This document shows, piece after piece, positions 36,326-45,304 of a stretch of DNA of 64,000 nt (its first letter is position 1; the number at the start of each line of letters is the position of its first letter). The notes beneath the pieces were generated by a model. That model worked only from the letters and a program-made list of their open reading frames with translations, was not told the origin of the DNA and made no database searches. Source of the stretch: Pseudomonas putida (GTDB taxonomy: Bacteria; Pseudomonadota; Gammaproteobacteria; Pseudomonadales; Pseudomonadaceae); contig NZ_JANHLC010000003.1 of NCBI RefSeq assembly GCF_028682395.1, forward strand, positions 496,001-560,000, written 5' to 3'. Position numbers and translations under genes: made by a program.

Positions 36326-36671
36326 GCAAGGCCCTGGCCCCTCCACCGTCAGGATCGCAGCATGGCTGCGAATACCTGCGCGGGCACCTTGGTACTCAAC
36401 TCATGATGCCGGTGGTCACCGCTCACCACAGATCTTGTTCAAACCAACCTCGCAGAAAGGACGCAGGCCCATTGCCGGTAAGGCTTTCCGAGCGCTGCAG
36501 TGCTGCGTGGATGAACAGCACACAAACCGCAACTGACCCCCGCATGTGCTGCCGTGCAAAGGGCCCCCGTTGCCGCCTAGGCTATGGAGAATCGCGACTG
36601 TCATTGATAGATCAGCTTTTCGTCGGCCACCTAGGCTGAAACCCTGACACAAGCCCTTCGAGGACACTCCC
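36326..36671. other. Non-coding region before the large mosaic protein
   Basis: About 350 bp without a supported gene. GCCGCCTAGGCT (36572-36583) and GCCACCTAGGCT (36626-36637) form an 11-of-12 direct repeat 54 bp apart. The second lies 35 bp before the large gene and may be part of its promoter. No Hrp-box pattern (GGAACC...CCAC) was found by eye. Confidence 0.4.
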
Positions 36672-39600
36672 ATGCCCCGCCAGACCACCGCGATCACTCA
36701 GAATGAAGTTGCCTACATCGATACTGATCGTCCAGCTACGCAATCAACAGCCGTGCAGAAAAAGACGGACACCGAAAACTATCACTTGTTCAGGCAGGCA
36801 TCAGCGTCTAAACAGCCAAATCGGCCCCTCACCAAGGGCAAACCACGCTTGGGCCCATCTCACGACAGCATCAATAGCGCACTCTCCGCTATAAAGCCTC
36901 CAGCCAGCTGGAGCTCTGCGCCCTTGCTGGAAGCTCTAACAACCTATTGCGAGGACAGTAAAAAAGCCGACCGCCTAACACAGGACCTGACCAAGCCAGG
37001 ACTGCGAGATTTTCTATCGCTGGACGAATCGGAACTGTGCCTAAAACAGGACCAACTGACCAAGCAAGAGTTCGACACATTTATCAAAGCGCTGGCGAAC
37101 GAAGGTCATGGCTCCAGCAGCAGTCTAACGAAACTGTTGAAGAAAGCATGGCGCTTGACCCAGAAGGAGAGCGGTGCACAGCAGACGTCCCACACCTCTG
37201 CGCCCTTGCAGGAAGCGCTAATAAGGTATTGCAAGGACAATGAAAAAGCCAGTTGCCTGAAACAGGACGTGACCAAGCCAGAACTGCGAGACTTTCTCTC
37301 GCTGGACGAATCAGTACTGCGCTTCAAACAGGCACAACTGACCAAACAAGAGTTCGACACGTTTATCGAAGTGCTGGCGAACGCCGGTCATGGCTCCAAA
37401 AGCAGTCTAACAAAGAAGTTGAAGACAGCATGGGACGGGGTACAGCAAGCCGCCCGTGATTCTGCGCACCCTGCGCAAGATCGTGCTCACCCAGCGAGCA
37501 TTAGCATTCTCGCTCCCTCTGACCCCTTTGATGAAGATAAAAATTCGACTGAAGCCCCCTCAGAGACAGCCACTACCGAAGCGCTGAGAACTGATAGCAC
37601 CCTAAGTAAAAGCGCCGAACTCAATCCCAACAAGTATAAAATTTATGCGGATGCTAAAGCCGATAGCGTTGAGCAAACACAGCCATCCAACGTCTCGGCG
37701 ACCTTACCGAAAGCGATACCTTCCGCAAACACCCTCTCTGCCCACGATAAGAACCCCTTTGCGGAAGACGATGACGTTTCGCACACATCCAGCACCTCAC
37801 CGCAAGCGGAAACTTCCGCAGATCTCCTCCCCAAAATTGTCCTGGATTCACTCAATAACTACCTCAGGACCCTAGACGGAAGTTCTTTTGGAGATGTCAA
37901 CAAGGCACACGTCAAAAAGATAGAAGAAGACATCGCCAACAACGATATAATAAGAAAATACCTGATATTAAATAATAATAAACTCGAATGGCGAAATAAA
38001 GAGGTCGTATTTACCAACGCCGCTTTAAAGTTGTTGCTGGATGCATTCAAAGCAGAGCATAAGAAGGGAAGAAGCATGTACAAAGTGCTATTCTCAGCCT
38101 TCGAAATACTCAACGCAGCAGATAAGGCCGCCGGTGATTCTGCGCTTCATTCGCAAGATAGTATTCAGTCAGCGAAGATTAGCACTCCTTCAGGTACAAC
38201 CCCCGCCTCCTCTAACGAAGGGCTGAGCACTGACAGCGCCCCAAATAAAAGCGCCGACAGCTATCTAGATGAATACAACCCTTTTGCGAATGCTGAAGCC
38301 GATAACGTTGAGCAGACACAAACATCCAACAGCTCGACGACATCTTCCGCTGCCCCCATTTTCCTCCAATTACTCAATAAATACATCAAGACCAAAGACA
38401 GGCAATGGGGGGAAAGCATCAACGAGGCACACGTCAAAAAGATGGAGCGTGACATCACTGAAAACTCGACGATCGGTGAACTCCTGATATTAAAAGACAA
38501 ACAACTTCAATGGACACGTAACAACGTCACTGATGGCGATTTACATTCGCTTCTGAATGAATTCAGAAAACTGCATAATGGAGGGAAAAGCAGTTTGCTC
38601 CGAGTGCTATCCGATTCCAAGCTCCCAGCATTGGGCTTTCAAATGCTCGACGCAGCGACTCTTAAAAATATTATCCAGAAGGCCGCCGAGCCAGCACCTC
38701 ACATGCCCGGCAGCGGCGAAGTGGTAAAGATGAAGCGGGATGCCATGACTAAGGCCCTTGAATTTTTCAGTGCCCCCGAGAACCACGAAAAGCCCTTACC
38801 CACTGGCGTACTGGATCAACTTATCGAGCATTATGGTCGTACAAAAAAAGATCTGGATAAACTACAAAAATCGCTGAAAGAAATAAAGTCCGAACAGACC
38901 CTAAATGACGACGGTTTCTTAGACATGTTAAAACGCTATTTAGGCTTTTTTAAACCCGAGGAACGGCTAGAAAGGTTCTCCGAAGACGTCGCGACTCTAG
39001 ATACCAGGCTTCGCACGAAGATGCTCTCATGGCTGGACAAGGTTCAAACGGAACATCCGCCAGAGAGTGTGAGCACGCGTACTAATAATATGCTGATTAA
39101 GTGTCAGAAAGAAGCCCATGATCTTTACGCCGAAGAAATAACGGGTACCAATATTTTCTCAGAAAAAATTAACCCTGCGACCATCCAACAGATTGTGAAA
39201 CAAGCACAGAAAAACTCCCATACCGTGCTCAAAGAGATTATCGCCGGCTATGGAAAGAAGTTTATCGATAACTTGACCAATGCTATCTCAGTTTTTTCCG
39301 TCTCCAATTACCTTAAAGGCACATCTCGCAAAGAGGCGGCGGACGACATCATCGCCATCAATAAAAAACTAGACTCTCTGTATGGGTTTGCACAAACACA
39401 TCACAAAGAAAATATCCGACAAGTAACCAAGAAACTCTCTGATTCAGACATTATTGAAGAGATAAACCGCGATTTCGAAAGTTTGGAACAGGGCCTGGCC
39501 GACAGTATCCAGGCAAAGGTACTGGACAACTGTAAGCATGTATTAAGCTTGTACGACAAGGGCGTGACAAAAATCAAAGTGCCACTTGCCGGCAACTTTA

Positions 39601-40079
39601 GCAAAGAAGAAACCAATTCCAAGGCGTTGCGCACACTCTCCAATGAGCTGAGCGAGACAATCACCAAGATCCGCTCAACTTCCTATAAGAATTGCTCGAC
39701 ACTGGAGAAAGAAAACCTGGCTCCGAAACTGAATGAGGCAATAAAAGAGGTGACCCAACCCTTGGTGGAAAAAATCAAGAACCGCCTTCCCAAATTGGAA
39801 AGCATCGGAACGACATTGATATCAGCGTTCAAACGCGCGTTCGAACCAACACCTGCGAAAATACTGGGCTGTATTCCCCTAATCGGCGGGTTGACGCTTG
39901 CGTTGACGACCTTACCCAAATTGATCGCCATTCCATTGGGCATTACCGCAGCCGTTGTGCTGCCCTTCGCCCTATTGGGCTGGGTCGGCTGGAACATCTA
40001 TAACTGCTTCAATCAGCGCAGTAATATTAAACAGACCTTAAAAACCTTGGAAACAATAAATTTATCTACAGCTAAATGA
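36672..40079 (+). CDS. Large repeat-containing hypothetical protein, possible secreted effector or toxin
   Basis: A 1135-residue protein not recognised as any family. Residues 1-80 are polar and rich in Ser, Thr and Lys. Two 94-residue tandem repeats follow (about 83-160 and 176-252, with LTKPxLRDFLSLDES and LTKQEFDTFI in both), then two diverged repeats (about 386-480 and 560-655, each with KAHVKKIE/EAHVKKME). Ser/Thr-rich linkers contain DPFDED, NPFAED and NPFANA. The middle is largely helical and probably coiled. The C-terminus carries two hydrophobic segments (CIPLIGGLTLALTTLPKLIA and LGITAAVVLPFALLGWVGW). Codon use is more A/T-rich than neighbours, suggesting transfer. GAGGA lies eight bases before the ATG. 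A type III effector, a large toxin or an adhesion factor are all possible. Confidence 0.8.
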   Translation: MPRQTTAITQNEVAYIDTDRPATQSTAVQKKTDTENYHLFRQASASKQPNRPLTKGKPRLGPSHDSINSALSAIKPPASWSSAPLLEALTTYCEDSKKADRLTQDLTKPGLRDFLSLDESELCLKQDQLTKQEFDTFIKALANEGHGSSSSLTKLLKKAWRLTQKESGAQQTSHTSAPLQEALIRYCKDNEKASCLKQDVTKPELRDFLSLDESVLRFKQAQLTKQEFDTFIEVLANAGHGSKSSLTKKLKTAWDGVQQAARDSAHPAQDRAHPASISILAPSDPFDEDKNSTEAPSETATTEALRTDSTLSKSAELNPNKYKIYADAKADSVEQTQPSNVSATLPKAIPSANTLSAHDKNPFAEDDDVSHTSSTSPQAETSADLLPKIVLDSLNNYLRTLDGSSFGDVNKAHVKKIEEDIANNDIIRKYLILNNNKLEWRNKEVVFTNAALKLLLDAFKAEHKKGRSMYKVLFSAFEILNAADKAAGDSALHSQDSIQSAKISTPSGTTPASSNEGLSTDSAPNKSADSYLDEYNPFANAEADNVEQTQTSNSSTTSSAAPIFLQLLNKYIKTKDRQWGESINEAHVKKMERDITENSTIGELLILKDKQLQWTRNNVTDGDLHSLLNEFRKLHNGGKSSLLRVLSDSKLPALGFQMLDAATLKNIIQKAAEPAPHMPGSGEVVKMKRDAMTKALEFFSAPENHEKPLPTGVLDQLIEHYGRTKKDLDKLQKSLKEIKSEQTLNDDGFLDMLKRYLGFFKPEERLERFSEDVATLDTRLRTKMLSWLDKVQTEHPPESVSTRTNNMLIKCQKEAHDLYAEEITGTNIFSEKINPATIQQIVKQAQKNSHTVLKEIIAGYGKKFIDNLTNAISVFSVSNYLKGTSRKEAADDIIAINKKLDSLYGFAQTHHKENIRQVTKKLSDSDIIEEINRDFESLEQGLADSIQAKVLDNCKHVLSLYDKGVTKIKVPLAGNFSKEETNSKALRTLSNELSETITKIRSTSYKNCSTLEKENLAPKLNEAIKEVTQPLVEKIKNRLPKLESIGTTLISAFKRAFEPTPAKILGCIPLIGGLTLALTTLPKLIAIPLGITAAVVLPFALLGWVGWNIYNCFNQRSNIKQTLKTLETINLSTAK
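36915..37437 (+). repeat. 282-bp tandem duplication within the large gene
   Basis: The two copies align at DNA level with a period of 282 bp (for example GACCAAGCCAGGACTGCG at 36989 against GACCAAGCCAGAACTGCG at 37271). The high identity indicates a recent in-frame duplication. Confidence 0.75.
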
Positions 40080-40434
40080 CTACGTGGCCAAATATCAATC
40101 GCCCGCGAAGCAGACGGCGATATATCGGACCTCATCAACTTTTCTACATGGCCCTTACCATACAAACCTGGAGACCCGACAAAGGGCCTCCAGGTTGCAA
40201 CAAGTTTACGCCCTAAGGCCCGATCAGATTGTTACGGATTAATAAACTTTGTCACAAAAGCTCTTGGATTCCGCGGCCGAGCGGGGGCGCTGATCCTGGA
40301 GAAGAGAGAATAAAGGTTGTCACAAAGCATAATCTTTCAAAAATTCTTGGGCTTTTCCGTTTAATAAAGGTCGTCACAACAGTAAAGGTTGTCACAGCAA
40401 AGGTTCAGCCAAAGAAAAATCACAAGGATATATC
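40080..40434. other. Intergenic region with iteron-like repeats
   Basis: No supported gene. A reading frame at 40229-40642 would translate the repeats as KVVT blocks and is rejected. The right half holds the four direct repeats listed separately. Confidence 0.5.
40243..40397 (+). repeat. Four iteron-like direct repeats TAAAGGTTGTCACAA
   Basis: Copies start at 40243 (TAAACTTTGTCACAA), 40311 (TAAAGGTTGTCACAA), 40365 (TAAAGGTCGTCACAA) and 40383 (TAAAGGTTGTCACAG), all in the same orientation, with steps of 68, 54 and 18 bp. They sit between the low-GC gene and the metal-resistance region. Binding sites for a recombinase or initiator protein are possible. Confidence 0.65.
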
Positions 40435-40695
40435 GTGCAAAAACCCCGGAAAAATTATGATGGTATCTTTGTACACAGAGGTAATCGGTACGAGCTTCTC
40501 CTGTTCACAGGTACTAAGTCTGTCTCATGCCCCCTCTTCACTCTGCCAGCACACAGTCCTAGATCGGGCCTTACAGTCCGGTTGGAAGCGATTCTCGGCT
40601 GCGCGGCGAAACAAGCAAAGGGCCAGTACAGCGAGCTCATGACGCAGCCCCACCGATACGTCATCAGAAGAAATTTCCATTGCCCGGCAAGCTGA
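40435..40695 (+). CDS. Small hypothetical ORF or gene remnant
   Basis: An 86-residue frame starting at GTG with AAGGA six bases upstream. It begins QKPRKNYDGIFVHRGNRYELLLF, which looks protein-like, but the second half resembles translated non-coding sequence. It may be the remnant of a mobile-element gene at the boundary of the accessory region. No domain was recognised. Confidence 0.25.
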   Translation: MQKPRKNYDGIFVHRGNRYELLLFTGTKSVSCPLFTLPAHSPRSGLTVRLEAILGCAAKQAKGQYSELMTQPHRYVIRRNFHCPAS

Positions 40696-40765
40696 GTTCT
40701 TACATCTGCGGTGACCTGGTGTGCGTTTCACCGTGGCAGTCACGGCACCATGCAAAGAGGGCGTC

Positions 40766-41152
40766 TTACAGAATCCGGCCATGTTTGAGCATTTCGTGGT
40801 CATCCGTGTAGCAGCGAAACAGCCCCAAAGAAATGGCGTAAAGCCCCGCCGACTGGGGCGTGAGATCCAGCCTGGACGTGTCCGCGCCACGGACGATTTC
40901 GGCGAGCTTGGCCAGAGTGGGATCATCGAGCTGGTACTTCTTGAGGAAGGCGTCGAAGCTGCTTAACGGCCCGACATGGCTCAGGTCTACCCCTAGAATG
41001 TCATAGAGCGTGGCACCTTCATCACTTGCCACGCGCAAGACCTCGCTGCTGGGGACGTAGCGGAAAACCGGGACTGTATCGATGAAGCGCTGGATGAGCC
41101 AAGGACAGGCGATCCGATCGATCTTTGGACGTTCACGCGTTACCCATTTCAT
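40766..41152 (-). CDS. ChrB C-terminal domain protein
   Basis: A 128-residue protein equal to the C-terminal half of ChrB. It shares the ERPKIDRIACPWLIQRFID, LSHVGPLSSFDAFLKKYQL and LAKLAEIVRGAD segments with ChrB at 42585-43526, but has no N-terminal regulatory part. Single-domain ChrB C-terminus genes often accompany chrA. It may act in chromate tolerance rather than regulation. It is the third gene of the chrB-chrA operon. The start at 41152 (MKWVTRERPK) is preferred; a start 33 bases earlier is possible. Confidence 0.75.
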   Translation of the reverse strand: MKWVTRERPKIDRIACPWLIQRFIDTVPVFRYVPSSEVLRVASDEGATLYDILGVDLSHVGPLSSFDAFLKKYQLDDPTLAKLAEIVRGADTSRLDLTPQSAGLYAISLGLFRCYTDDHEMLKHGRIL

Positions 41153-41221
41153 TGGACACCCCACCGCCGGCAGGCGATGGGTCATGAAACACCGGCCGAT
41201 GATGTCGGCCGGCAGTTGGTT

Positions 41222-42592
41222 TCAACCACGCAACATGTGGACTGCCAGGCCTGCCAGGGCGCAAGCGAATAGAACCTGAATGACACCCCGCTTAAAGCGG
41301 AATAGGGCAATTGCTGCAGCAACCGCTATCACCGCTGAAGGCCAGTCAAACGCCCCACTGAAGCCTTTTGGCCAAAGTACGTGGTAGCCGAAGAACATGG
41401 CGAGGTTCAGGATCACCCCCACCACAGCCGCGGTGATGCCTGTCAGCGGTGCAGTGAATTTCATCTCGTTGTGAGTCGACTCCACCACTGGGCCACCGGC
41501 AAGGATGAAGATGAAGGAAGGCAGGAAGGTGAACCAGGTCACGAGGCTCGCCGCGACTGCACCGGCAAGGAACGGGTGCTCCGCACCGAACATCGGATGC
41601 ACGTACCCACCGATGAATCCGACGAAGGCAACCACCATGATCAGTGGCCCTGGCGTGGTTTCCCCCAAAGCGAGGCCATCGATCATTTGGGTTGGCGTCA
41701 GCCACCCGTAATGACCGACAGCGCCCTGGTAGACATAAGGCAGCACCGCGTACGCCCCGCCAAACGTCATCAGTGCAGCCTTGGTGAAGAACCAGCCCAT
41801 CTGCGTCAGGCTGCCGTCCCAGCCAAACGACAGCGTTAGCAACCCCATGGGCAGCACCCACAGCGCTCCACCGACCAGCAGCAGGTGTACCAGATGTCCC
41901 CAGCTGAAACGGGCATGCTCAGGGGTTGGGGTGTCGTCATCGATCAGCGCCGGACCGAAGCTGTTCTTCGCGGCCCCATGACCGCCGCCGATCACGAACT
42001 TGCCGGGTGCGAAGCGGCCCCCCACATAGCCGATGATGGCGGCCACCAGCACGATCAGCGGGAACGGCACGTTGAGGGCGAAGATAGCGACGAACGAGGC
42101 GCCGGCCATAGCCCACAGCCAGCCGTTCTTGAGGGCTCGTGAACCAATCCGGTGTGCAGCGTGGACGACAATGGCGGTGACCGCCGGCTTGATGCCATAG
42201 AAAATGCCCGCGACTACCGGCACCTCGCCAAAGGCGACATAGACCCAGGACAAACCGATCAGGATGAACAGTGAAGGCAGCACGAACAATGCGCCGGCAA
42301 TTACCCCACCCCAGCTGCGGTGCATGAGCCAACCGATATACGTTGCGAGCTGCTGAGCCTCGGGGCCGGGCAGCAACATGCAGTAGTTCAGCGCGTGTAG
42401 AAACCGTTTCTCGCTGATCCACCCCCTACGCTCGACCAACTCCTGATGCATGACTGAGATCTGTCCGGCAGGCCCGCCAAAGCTGATGAAGCCTAACTTG
42501 AGCCAGAACAGGAAGGCTTCATACAGACCGATCGGCTGCTGAGACGCTTGCGATGGCGGCTGTTCACTTACTGCGGAGGTGGTATCAACCAT
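41222..42592 (-). CDS. chrA: Chromate efflux transporter ChrA
   Basis: A 456-residue CHR-family membrane antiporter that expels chromate from the cytoplasm. It has two homologous halves with the family signatures FISFGGPAGQISVMHQELVERRGWISEKRF...LPGPEAQQLATYIGW and, in the second half, LMTFGGAYAVLPYVYQGAV and LALGETTPGPLIMVVAFVGF. About 12-13 membrane helices. The N-terminus overlaps the chrB stop by eight bases, so expression is coupled. Confidence 0.93.
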   Translation of the reverse strand: MVDTTSAVSEQPPSQASQQPIGLYEAFLFWLKLGFISFGGPAGQISVMHQELVERRGWISEKRFLHALNYCMLLPGPEAQQLATYIGWLMHRSWGGVIAGALFVLPSLFILIGLSWVYVAFGEVPVVAGIFYGIKPAVTAIVVHAAHRIGSRALKNGWLWAMAGASFVAIFALNVPFPLIVLVAAIIGYVGGRFAPGKFVIGGGHGAAKNSFGPALIDDDTPTPEHARFSWGHLVHLLLVGGALWVLPMGLLTLSFGWDGSLTQMGWFFTKAALMTFGGAYAVLPYVYQGAVGHYGWLTPTQMIDGLALGETTPGPLIMVVAFVGFIGGYVHPMFGAEHPFLAGAVAASLVTWFTFLPSFIFILAGGPVVESTHNEMKFTAPLTGITAAVVGVILNLAMFFGYHVLWPKGFSGAFDWPSAVIAVAAAIALFRFKRGVIQVLFACALAGLAVHMLRG

Positions 42593-43526
42593 TTTGGGCT
42601 TCCTCGCTTGCGAAAGCCGTCAGCAGGCCATCGAAGATGCCTCCTGCGACCATTGTCAGTTGATCGTCATCGCCAATGCTCTCTCTCAATCCGGCGAGGA
42701 CACGCTCGATACCGGGTGCTTCGGAAGGTTGTACGCCTCCCACATCCAGGTAGTGGATGACACCCGCCAGGCGTGCCAGGCCTGGCTGCTGAAAGGCGAA
42801 GCTCTCGATGAGGGTTTCGAAGGAAACCCGCTGGCCAACGTGGCTGAATCGGGCCCCATCAAAATCAAAGCCGAGCGCATCGCTTGGGCAGTCGCTGGGA
42901 CTGTCCAACCAAATGAATTGGGCATCGGCATCAACGAAGCGACGGATCAGCCAGGCACAGGCCAACCGGTCTACCCAAGGACGTTTTCGCGTTGCCCATC
43001 GGCGACCTTGGTATTCGCTGCGCTCCAGCTGGTTGATCGCCTCATCGTGCGCACTCGGCTCATCAGAAGACAGAGCGCGGCTAATCGCGGTCTCAAGCTC
43101 CTGCAGGGCCGCGTCGGCTTGGGTCTTGAGTACACCTGGGAAGAAATCGATCGCTGCCAACTGGCCGAAGGCCTTCCTGAGCTTGCGCACCTGTCGGGCT
43201 GTCAGCAACGCATTATCCGGGGATAGGTCAGCTCGGCAGCCTGCAATTTCTTCCATCAGCTTGGCGTATTCATCGCTTCTGTCGAATAGCCCGCTGAAGC
43301 GCTCCTCGCGTTCTGGCAACGACAGCAGAAATGCCGTGCCGTTGATGGCTAGCACATCTCGCTCCACGGCTTCGAACGTTTCGCGGCCCGCGCTTTGTTC
43401 CGGCAGCAAGTACACACCATCGCGTAGCACGGCGGCGCCAGAGGCCTTCAGCGTTCTCCAGGCGCGCATTCGTTCGGTGGCGTTTGCTGTCGGCAGTCCC
43501 AAAATCAATAGCGACCAGCTAATCAT
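42585..43526 (-). CDS. chrB: Chromate-responsive regulator ChrB
   Basis: A 313-residue ChrB protein: an N-terminal helix-turn-helix-like domain (LPTANATERMRAWRTLKASGAAVLRDGVYLLPE, about residues 10-100) and a C-terminal chromate-sensing domain (ATRKRPWVDRLACAWLIRRFVD and FSHVGQRVSFETLIESFAF). In known systems it represses chrA until chromate is present. It is the first gene of the operon and divergent from the MFS gene across a 190-bp gap. Confidence 0.9.
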   Translation of the reverse strand: MISWSLLILGLPTANATERMRAWRTLKASGAAVLRDGVYLLPEQSAGRETFEAVERDVLAINGTAFLLSLPEREERFSGLFDRSDEYAKLMEEIAGCRADLSPDNALLTARQVRKLRKAFGQLAAIDFFPGVLKTQADAALQELETAISRALSSDEPSAHDEAINQLERSEYQGRRWATRKRPWVDRLACAWLIRRFVDADAQFIWLDSPSDCPSDALGFDFDGARFSHVGQRVSFETLIESFAFQQPGLARLAGVIHYLDVGGVQPSEAPGIERVLAGLRESIGDDDQLTMVAGGIFDGLLTAFASEEAQNG

Positions 43527-43633
43527 ATAGAAAACTCAACATAAAATGTATCTTTTCCTACATTAAGCCAGTTTCGTCCAAATGCAACGGGTATTCATCG
43601 AGCGTGTCGAGCCGTATGGAATCGCGTTGACCA

Positions 43634-43652
43634 TATCCCCCTGGGGGGGATA
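43634..43652. promoter_or_regulatory. CsoR/RcnR-type operator of the MFS gene
   Basis: TATCCCCCTGGGGGGGATA is a C-run/G-run inverted repeat, 64 bp before the MFS start. It is almost the same as the site at 48745. This is the operator type of FrmR/RcnR/CsoR metal sensors. Confidence 0.7.
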
Positions 43653-43716
43653 CGCTGTTGTCGATCTGATGAAGTTCAGGCGATAGAGATCGCCTCCAGC
43701 CGTGCACGGAGGTGCC

Positions 43717-45021
43717 ATGCTATCTGTCCTGAAAAACCGCACTTACAGGCACCTGTTCATTGCTCAGGTGATTGCCTTGATCGGCACCGGCCTGGCGACC
43801 GTAGCGCTTGGGCTTCTGGCCTATAATCTAGCCGGCGCGCAGGCCGGCGCCGTCTTGGGCACTGCGCTCGCGATCAAGATGGTGGCCTACATTGGCGTGG
43901 CGCCGATTGCCGGTGCGTTTGCCGAACACCTACCCAGAAAAGCCATGCTGGTCTCCCTCGACCTGGTCAGGGCAGCCGTGGCGCTGTTACTCCCGTTTGT
44001 CACCGAGATCTGGCAGATCTACGTGCTGATTTTCGTGCTGCAGTCTGCATCTGCCGCGTTTACGCCAACGTTCCAGGCCACCATTCCTGACATCCTCCCT
44101 GACGAGCGTGAGTACACCCGGGCGCTATCACTTTCGCGCCTGGCTTATGACCTGGAGAGTGTTATTAGCCCGATGCTCGCGGCAGCCCTGTTGACCGTGG
44201 TCAGCTTCCACAGCCTGTTCGGTGGCACCGTCGTGGGTTTCCTCGTGTCAGCTGCGATGGTGGTTTCAGCGGTATTGCCGGTAGCCGTTCGCGGGCCCAA
44301 GCGGAGCATCTACGAGCGGACGACCAAAGGCCTACGGATCTTCCTGCGTACCCCGCGCCTGCGCGGCCTCCTGGCCTTGAACCTCGCAATTGCTGCAGCC
44401 AGCGCGATGGTTATCGTGAATACGGTCGTGTTGGTTCAGGCGAAGCTTGGGCTGGATCAGAGCGCGATGGCCATGGCGTTGATGGCTTTCGGTGGCGGTT
44501 CGATGGTGGTGGCCATGCTGCTTCCGCGACTTCTTGAGCGTCTGGACGATCGTAAGGCCATGCTTGCCGGCGGAGCGATCCTGGTGGCTGGTTTGCTGAT
44601 CGGGGCTTTCGTCTCCAGTTATTCGGCCTTGGTTGTTCTGTGGGTGGTGCTGGGCGCTGGATATTCCCTGGCACAAACGCCGTCGGGGCGGATCTTGCGT
44701 CGATCTTCTTCGGCTCAGGATCGACCAGCGCTGTTCGCGGCGCAGTTCGCCTTGTCTCATGCTTGTTGGCTGATTACCTACCCGCTGGCCGGGTGGCTGG
44801 GAGCCAGCGTCAGCCTCACTGCTGCGTTCGTTGGCCTAGGTCTACTCGCTGGGTTTGCGTGGACACTGAGCAAATGGATCTGGCATCCCGACCATGAGCA
44901 CGAGGTTGTGTCGCATCAGCACGACGATCTTTCGGAAGATCATCCTCATGTCGCTGATGGAAAATCTCATGCGCACTCGTTTGTCATTGATGAGCTCCAC
45001 CGGAAATGGCCACGGCGATAG
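43717..45021 (+). CDS. MFS metal exporter with His-rich tail, NreB-like
   Basis: A 434-residue major facilitator with 12 predicted helices (start LKNRTYRHLFIAQVIALIGTG). The last 45 residues are rich in His and Asp (HPDHEHEVVSHQHDDLSEDHPHVADGKSHAHS in two stretches), typical of NreB-type nickel exporters. Nickel or cobalt efflux is likely. The ATG at 43717 has GGAGG four bases upstream; a GTG 15 bases earlier has no such site. It is controlled by the operator at 43634. Confidence 0.82.
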   Translation: MLSVLKNRTYRHLFIAQVIALIGTGLATVALGLLAYNLAGAQAGAVLGTALAIKMVAYIGVAPIAGAFAEHLPRKAMLVSLDLVRAAVALLLPFVTEIWQIYVLIFVLQSASAAFTPTFQATIPDILPDEREYTRALSLSRLAYDLESVISPMLAAALLTVVSFHSLFGGTVVGFLVSAAMVVSAVLPVAVRGPKRSIYERTTKGLRIFLRTPRLRGLLALNLAIAAASAMVIVNTVVLVQAKLGLDQSAMAMALMAFGGGSMVVAMLLPRLLERLDDRKAMLAGGAILVAGLLIGAFVSSYSALVVLWVVLGAGYSLAQTPSGRILRRSSSAQDRPALFAAQFALSHACWLITYPLAGWLGASVSLTAAFVGLGLLAGFAWTLSKWIWHPDHEHEVVSHQHDDLSEDHPHVADGKSHAHSFVIDELHRKWPRR

Positions 45022-45061
45022 CGCCCTCCATCCAGGGCGGTGGAGAGTCGCTGGGTCGGTG

Positions 45062-45235
45062 CTATTTCTTGAGCGCCTTCAGCCGCGCACTGGCTTTCTG
45101 TACGGCGGCCATCTTCTCCGGACGTTTCATGCGCTTCCACTTGCGGATTTCATCTTTCGACCGTCCGCAGCTTACACAGAGATCGCCCTTCAACTGACAG
45201 AGTGAAATACAAGGGTTCTCGATCTGCGAAGCCAT
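45062..45235 (-). CDS. DUF1289 small cysteine-containing protein
   Basis: A 57-residue protein (MASQIENPCISLCQLKGDLC...) with four cysteines, NPCISLCQL and DLCVSCGRSKDEIRKWKRM, the DUF1289 signature. A cysteine-cluster or metal-binding role is expected but unproven. AGGTAA lies upstream of the ATG. It is convergent with the MFS gene and 70 bp downstream of the cation efflux gene on the same strand, so it may be in the dmeR-dmeF transcript. Confidence 0.8.
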   Translation of the reverse strand: MASQIENPCISLCQLKGDLCVSCGRSKDEIRKWKRMKRPEKMAAVQKASARLKALKK

Positions 45236-45304
45236 GGATGAGTTACCTGTGGGCAGGATTGTGGCGCGTGAGTGCAGGCCGCCTCAGCGGCCCGCATCCA
45301 CAGA

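Noticed and set aside
36540..36671. Hrp box upstream of the large mosaic gene
   Set aside because: Neither GGAACC nor the spaced CCAC element was found, so type III control is not supported by the promoter.
40229..40642. 137-codon plus frame over the iteron-like repeats
   Set aside because: The protein would be repeats of KVVT caused by the DNA motif; no ribosome site is visible.
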